Below, piece after piece: positions 60,204-64,000 of a stretch of 64,000 nt of DNA; positions within the stretch are counted from its first letter, which is position 1, and each line of letters opens with the position of its first letter. The stretch spans positions 13,702,001 to 13,766,000 of the forward strand of contig CM114274.1 in assembly GCA_050084515.1 (NCBI GenBank), in the 5' to 3' direction. Made by a program: the position numbers and the translations under genes. Under the pieces are notes generated by a model. The model saw only the letters and a list, made by a program, of their open reading frames with translations, did no database searches and was not told where the DNA came from. This DNA is from Blasia pusilla. Lineage: Eukaryota; Marchantiophyta; Marchantiopsida; Blasiales.

Positions 60204-61874
60204 TTAGCTAATCTTCAATCGTGCATTTTTCAACATATTGTGTGCTCACTCCAACAATGTACCATCCATCCACTCTTCCATTCCATTTTGTTAAGGTATA
60301 CCAAGAGTGGTGAAGTGACGGAAAATCCTTTTTTCCTTACCGAATTATCCAACTTGCCCAGACCAATACACACCAATAATTTTGTATCGTATTCAATGGA
60401 TCTTCCAATAGGTCTGCTTCTCTTCTATTGTCTATCATTCTATGAAGATAGAGAAGATCCGGGATTTCTTCTTCAAGAAGTAAATCCACACCGTCTTAGA
60501 ATAGTCATCCAAAGAGGTGACAAAATATAATGCTCTAGACTAGGAAGCAACTAATGTATGACCCAAGACATCTAGAGCTCCCTTTACCTAATGTACATCA
60601 GTACTAACATTCACTCTACCTTATTTTTCAAACACACAAAGCTCACAAAATTAGAATTTATAGGACTTCAATCCCCTTTTGAAAACTCCCTTAATCCACA
60701 TTCACCAATGATTCAGTCGCAAGTTCCATAACTATATCATATTTGTTACATCTCCGTCTTATATGGATGCGAAAGTAGATCCATGTATAAGGACGTCATT
60801 TGCAAGCTTGTACATGGTTCCAACCTTATTTCCTTTCGTTAGTATAAGATCTTCATTTTAAACTCCACTCCTCGTGGACATTTGCTGCCATTATTATCTA
60901 GTGCACCAAAAGAAATCATAGTCTTTCGTACATAAGGGATACATGGATTATGGATTCAACTTGCTCTTACTATGAAAGAATTGCTTGCTCTTACTATATT
61001 TTTTCTTTGAATAAGTACATGGATTGTGGATTCTACTTGCTCTTACTACAAACAAATATCATTTCTTTTGATGTGTTGGATAATAATCTTTGAAAAAGAT
61101 ATCTTTCATAGAACTCATGTAGTAAGAGCAATCAACATCCATAATCCATGTATTATGGAAGATATCTCTTTCAAAAGTACTTGCATTCCGTACATAGTCA
61201 TCTCTATTTGAGTCTATTATGCTAGCATGTTTAGAGGTTTGAACTTCCTCTCTATGGGTGTTCTTAGGCGGGTTATTTAACTCCTTTCTATGGCTCTATG
61301 TATGATTTTTCTTCAAGGGAATTTCCTATCCGCCAGCCTAACATATGCCTTTCATATTACTATTGTCATTGTTAGATCAAGATTTTGATCTTTGTTTATC
61401 TTTCCTTTGACTCCTTTTAGTTGGCATACCTTGGGAAATAGTAGCCTCTAGGTCTCCTCACTGCTCAACATATTTCTAATCTCATCATAAAACAATGTTG
61501 TTGTGACCTCATGTAAGTCTATCGTATCTTTCCCATACAACAAAGAAGTAAATAGACAATTATGTCAATAATAGCTCCAGATTATCTTCATCGTCTAGCT
61601 TACTCTCCATATGGGAAAGATCACAAATAATGAAATTAGAAGCCTTTGAGTGCTCCATCAAGATTTTGCTTTCTTTCATACATAGAGCATACAACTCCTA
61701 CTTCAAGTGCAGTTGACTCTAGATAGCATTCTTTAATTGGTGAACCAGCAAGTTTCTAACCTTCAATTACTACAACTTGAAATTGTTCTTTCCATCAAAT
61801 TTTCTCCACCTTAAACTTCACTTTGAAAATCTTTCCTACCATTGAAGAACTTCCTGACCTACGCTTTAACACCA
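60204..61874 (-). pseudogene. copia-A gag-protease-integrase relic, interrupted
   Basis: Read down the minus strand. A primer-site-like TGGTGTTAAAGC (9 of 12) lies at 61874-61863, followed by a gag start FNGRKDFQSEV. Gag fragments run to about 61330 (DTIDLHEVTTTLFYDE; KDKQRSKS). A protease-like TWIMDVDCSYYM lies near 61150-61115. The integrase zinc segment comes around 60700 (FCELCVFEK). Then come ALYFVTSLDDYSKTVWIYFL (60560-60500) and RHFTTLGIP followed by QNGMEEWMDGTLLE (60330-60250). It stops after the MLKNARLK segment, where the copia-B 3' LTR begins at 60203. Many stops. It belongs to a different copia family from copia-B. Confidence 0.85.
60940..61152. repeat. inverted duplication of a protease active-site segment
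   Basis: The plus-strand segment at 60940-60972 (encoding TWIMDSTCSYY) recurs in direct orientation at 61016 (WIVDSTCSYY) and inverted at 61120-61152, where it is the copia-A protease motif on the minus strand. The outer arms are 33 bp with about four mismatches. Confidence 0.8.
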
Positions 61875-62061
61875 CTTGTTAAAAGAAATTAAACAATCAC
61901 TCATACATATTGCATATGATATATGTGGTTCACTTTTCATCTAGAAACTACATCCATAATCAAACACTCTCGAATCGTTTTACTAAAATATTAACATATT
62001 GTACATCATGCTTTCTCCAGGTCTCTCTCCTCAAGCATGAAGTTACTTGTGCATAACGGTA
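61875..62061. other. possible decayed LTR of copia-A
   Basis: By position, just upstream (minus strand) of the primer site. No matching LTR copy was found. Confidence 0.25.
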
Positions 62062-62300
62062 TTAAAACCTAAAATGAATTCAATCACATAACCACGAAAA
62101 TGGAACCCATTGAGTGAGGACTGAGACAAAAACAAACGATATGCACAATCACCATTTAAAGATCCACATGATATCACTATTAAACCCTAATATGAATTCA
62201 ATCACATAACCACGAGAATGGAACCCATTGGGTGGGGACTAAGACAATAACAAACGATATGCACAATTACCATTTAAAGATCTACATGATGTCACTCTTG
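62062..62300. repeat. two tandem copies of a 118-bp unit
   Basis: ATGAATTCAATCACATAACC begins at 62074 and 62192. The copies share CATTTAAAGAT(C/T)(C/T)ACATGAT and differ at about a dozen positions. Confidence 0.92.
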
Positions 62301-63189
62301 TGACTGATAAAATACAAGACCAAGAAAACATGAAATGGTCATTAATTTAAAAAAATAAAATTGGATGTTATGAATGCTTGAGGCAGTTTTAGAAATTGGT
62401 GATAACTCTAGAGTTTTCGCTTAGTACACAAATACTTTACAATTTGTAGTACTGAAAAATATTATGGTCTCCGCCCACGCAGACTCTTTGATGTTGAGAA
62501 ATATTACCATTCCAAATCATGTTTGAAAGACAACACTTTAAAGAGCTCCATAGTCCCTTGAAGCTTAGGAAACTTTCACCTCTACTAGTATATACCACTT
62601 GGAGTGGTCTAGGGTATATTCATCCCGATATTCAGTTAAGATTTCATGGAGCCAAAATGCCAAACAAATAGTAAGCTTCCAAATTTTCCTATAGGATGTG
62701 AGTATCAAAACCTTCAAATACAATAGACATTGCCTTACACCCCAAAAAAAGAGTGAATAATACAAATTTGGGACCAACAAGAAGACACACTACTAATATT
62801 GTTGTGTCATGCCAAAAGAACTACCACATGCCATCATTCATAATATGATTCCTTCATTGTCCTTAATCTCTCATTGTAGAGGCCATCTTGGATATCAGAT
62901 CCACATTTTGTTCTTAGTGGGACCCTTTCAATGTCCTCTTGAGCTCCTCTACTACTATAGTTGAGAAAGCTAAGGCCTCAATCAATCCATCAGTTTGTAC
63001 ACTATTCTCAAAAGTATAGACTTCAACCTTACCAATTCCCATAGAAATCCAGGTGAGGGAGATCCTAGTGAGTGCCCAAACATGTCACTGTCTGGTTATA
63101 GTCCAGCTAGTGTAGCTCCATGTTCCCAGCAGTAGCAAAGCTCCATGATAGCAGGATTGACACAAGACTGCTGTTCAACTGATCATGCC
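62301..63189. other. 3' flank of the RecQ gene
   Basis: 63000-63189 is likely the 3' untranslated region of the minus-strand RecQ gene. 62301-62800 is AT-rich; a 71-codon minus frame (62780-62565) is vaguely transposon-like but not assignable. Confidence 0.35.
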
Positions 63190-64000
63190 CTATCTGCAGT
63201 TGTCACATGGATTTATTCCAGATCGACATAAGTCACTATCATACATCTCACCAAAGTGCTCCAGAAGTGTCTTCCTCCGGCAACAGACCTGCAAGAGACA
63301 TGCAAGCAGAATCTCACATCGTATAGCAGCACAAATACAATGAACAAGAGGATCTATCTTGTACTGTCTATAGGCTGATAGACAGAGAGCCAATCCTCTT
63401 TCGGTCAGATGTACAGATCATGAAAAGCAGGAAATAATCGGCTGACCTTCTCTTCGCAGTAAGATTTCATTTTTTCAGCCTGTTCCATGTCCACCTTGAA
63501 ACGTTCTTTTTTGCGTCCTTTCCCTCTTCTAAGCATGCAGACAATTCGACTGAAGTCCTTCTTTTGGTAGAGCACCAAGCATGTTGCAGGAAGCCCGTCC
63601 CGACCAGCTCGCCCAGATTCTTGGTAGTACCCTTCAATGGCTTTGGACAAGGTGTGATGGATCACAAACCGCTGCAGGAGCACCCAAAGTTGAATGAGCA
63701 TAGACATTAAAGCGAGTGCACAAATGGAGGAGCACAAATGATATGGAGACTCGGAGAAAACTTACAACATCTGGCTTGTCTATGCCCATTCCAAATGCAA
63801 TTGTCGCACACACGACATCCACATCCCCTCTTTGCCATCGCTGTTGAGCCATTATTCGTTGAGGACCAGACAGACCACCATGGTAATAGACAGTCTTGAT
63901 TTTGCATTCCTTCAAGAGATAGGCACAAGTATCCATGGACTCATTTTGTGATAGGCAGTAGATAATACCACTCTGGTGCTTAAACCTGTCTTGGATCACT
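63190..64000 (-). CDS. RECQL1: RecQ-family DNA helicase, RECQL1-like, C-terminal exons
   Basis: An ATP-dependent 3'-5' DNA helicase of recombination and repair in the nucleus; the 5' part lies beyond the window. Three exons on the minus strand. 64000-63766 has [21 protein letters not shown] and motif [15 protein letters not shown]. 63671-63447 starts [20 protein letters not shown], with motif [12 protein letters not shown]. 63288-63190 ends PCDNCR then stop TAG. The splice sites are consistent: GTT|GTAAGT, CTGCAG|CGG, AAG|GTCAGC and TTGCAG|GTC, and all junctions keep frame. The RecQ-Ct zinc-binding Cys ([23 protein letters not shown]) are present. No HRDC domain follows, which fits short plant RECQL1-type proteins better than RECQ4A (BLM-like). 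The subfamily choice comes from remembered similarity and is tentative; RecQ itself is firm. No breaks seen, so probably a live gene. Confidence 0.92.

Overview
The window looks like gene-poor, repeat-rich nuclear DNA of a land plant, probably one with a large genome. I cannot name the species. The evidence is indirect. The only host gene I recognise is the 3' end of a plant-type RecQ helicase with clean introns at the right edge (63190-64000, minus). Almost everything else is decayed plant transposon sequence: Ty1/copia elements primed by initiator tRNA-Met, a Ty3/gypsy gag, a CACTA/En-Spm transposase with the plant-type DUF4218 and DUF4216 tails, and a BED/DUF659-type hAT transposase. The base composition is AT-rich, with a few sharply GC- or CpG-rich islands.

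Layout. 1-2.6 kb: a dense array of TGACT/AGTCA motifs with a CACTA-type end at 1891. 3.69-4.12 kb: a solo LTR with a perfect target duplication. 5.6-7.6 kb: a GA microsatellite, three 114-bp repeats and a possible minus-strand LTR. 11.3-13.6 kb: a composite dispersed repeat, a copia protease/integrase relic and a degenerate tandem repeat. 13.6-14.3 and 20.0-21.0 kb: CpG-rich islands. 17.6-17.9 kb: a solo copia LTR. 23-24 kb: a gypsy gag fragment and an LTR copy ending in a 70-bp hairpin. 24.9-28.3 kb: a broken CACTA TNP2 transposase. 31.1-33.2 kb: two more solo LTRs with target duplications. 34.6-39 kb: gypsy leader, gag and a GC-rich repeat. 39.3-41.8 kb: a hAT transposase relic. 41.9-43.6 kb: a 180-bp satellite array. 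44.4-48.3 kb: two unfamiliar minus-strand gene relics, one coiled-coil/RING-like and one protein-kinase-like. 48.4-49.5 kb: a 147-bp AG tract, an LTR fragment and a three-copy 89-bp repeat. 49.9-53.1 kb: two abutting non-autonomous CACTA elements. 54-62 kb: a minus-strand copia element interrupted by a plus-strand full-length copia element with both LTRs. 63.2-64 kb: the RecQ gene.

How it fits together. The window records successive transposon insertions and decay, not an operon or pathway. The strongest new observations are: (1) an LTR family in which a hairpin at one fixed site is kept by paired base changes in one copy and is a different, much longer hairpin in another; (2) a nucleosome-length (180-bp) satellite with two interspersed monomer types next to a hAT relic; (3) a kinase-like relic beside a RING-like relic, neither assignable to a known plant family; (4) TGACT-rich CACTA ends, including a junction where two elements share a terminus. 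All alignments and identities were judged by eye.
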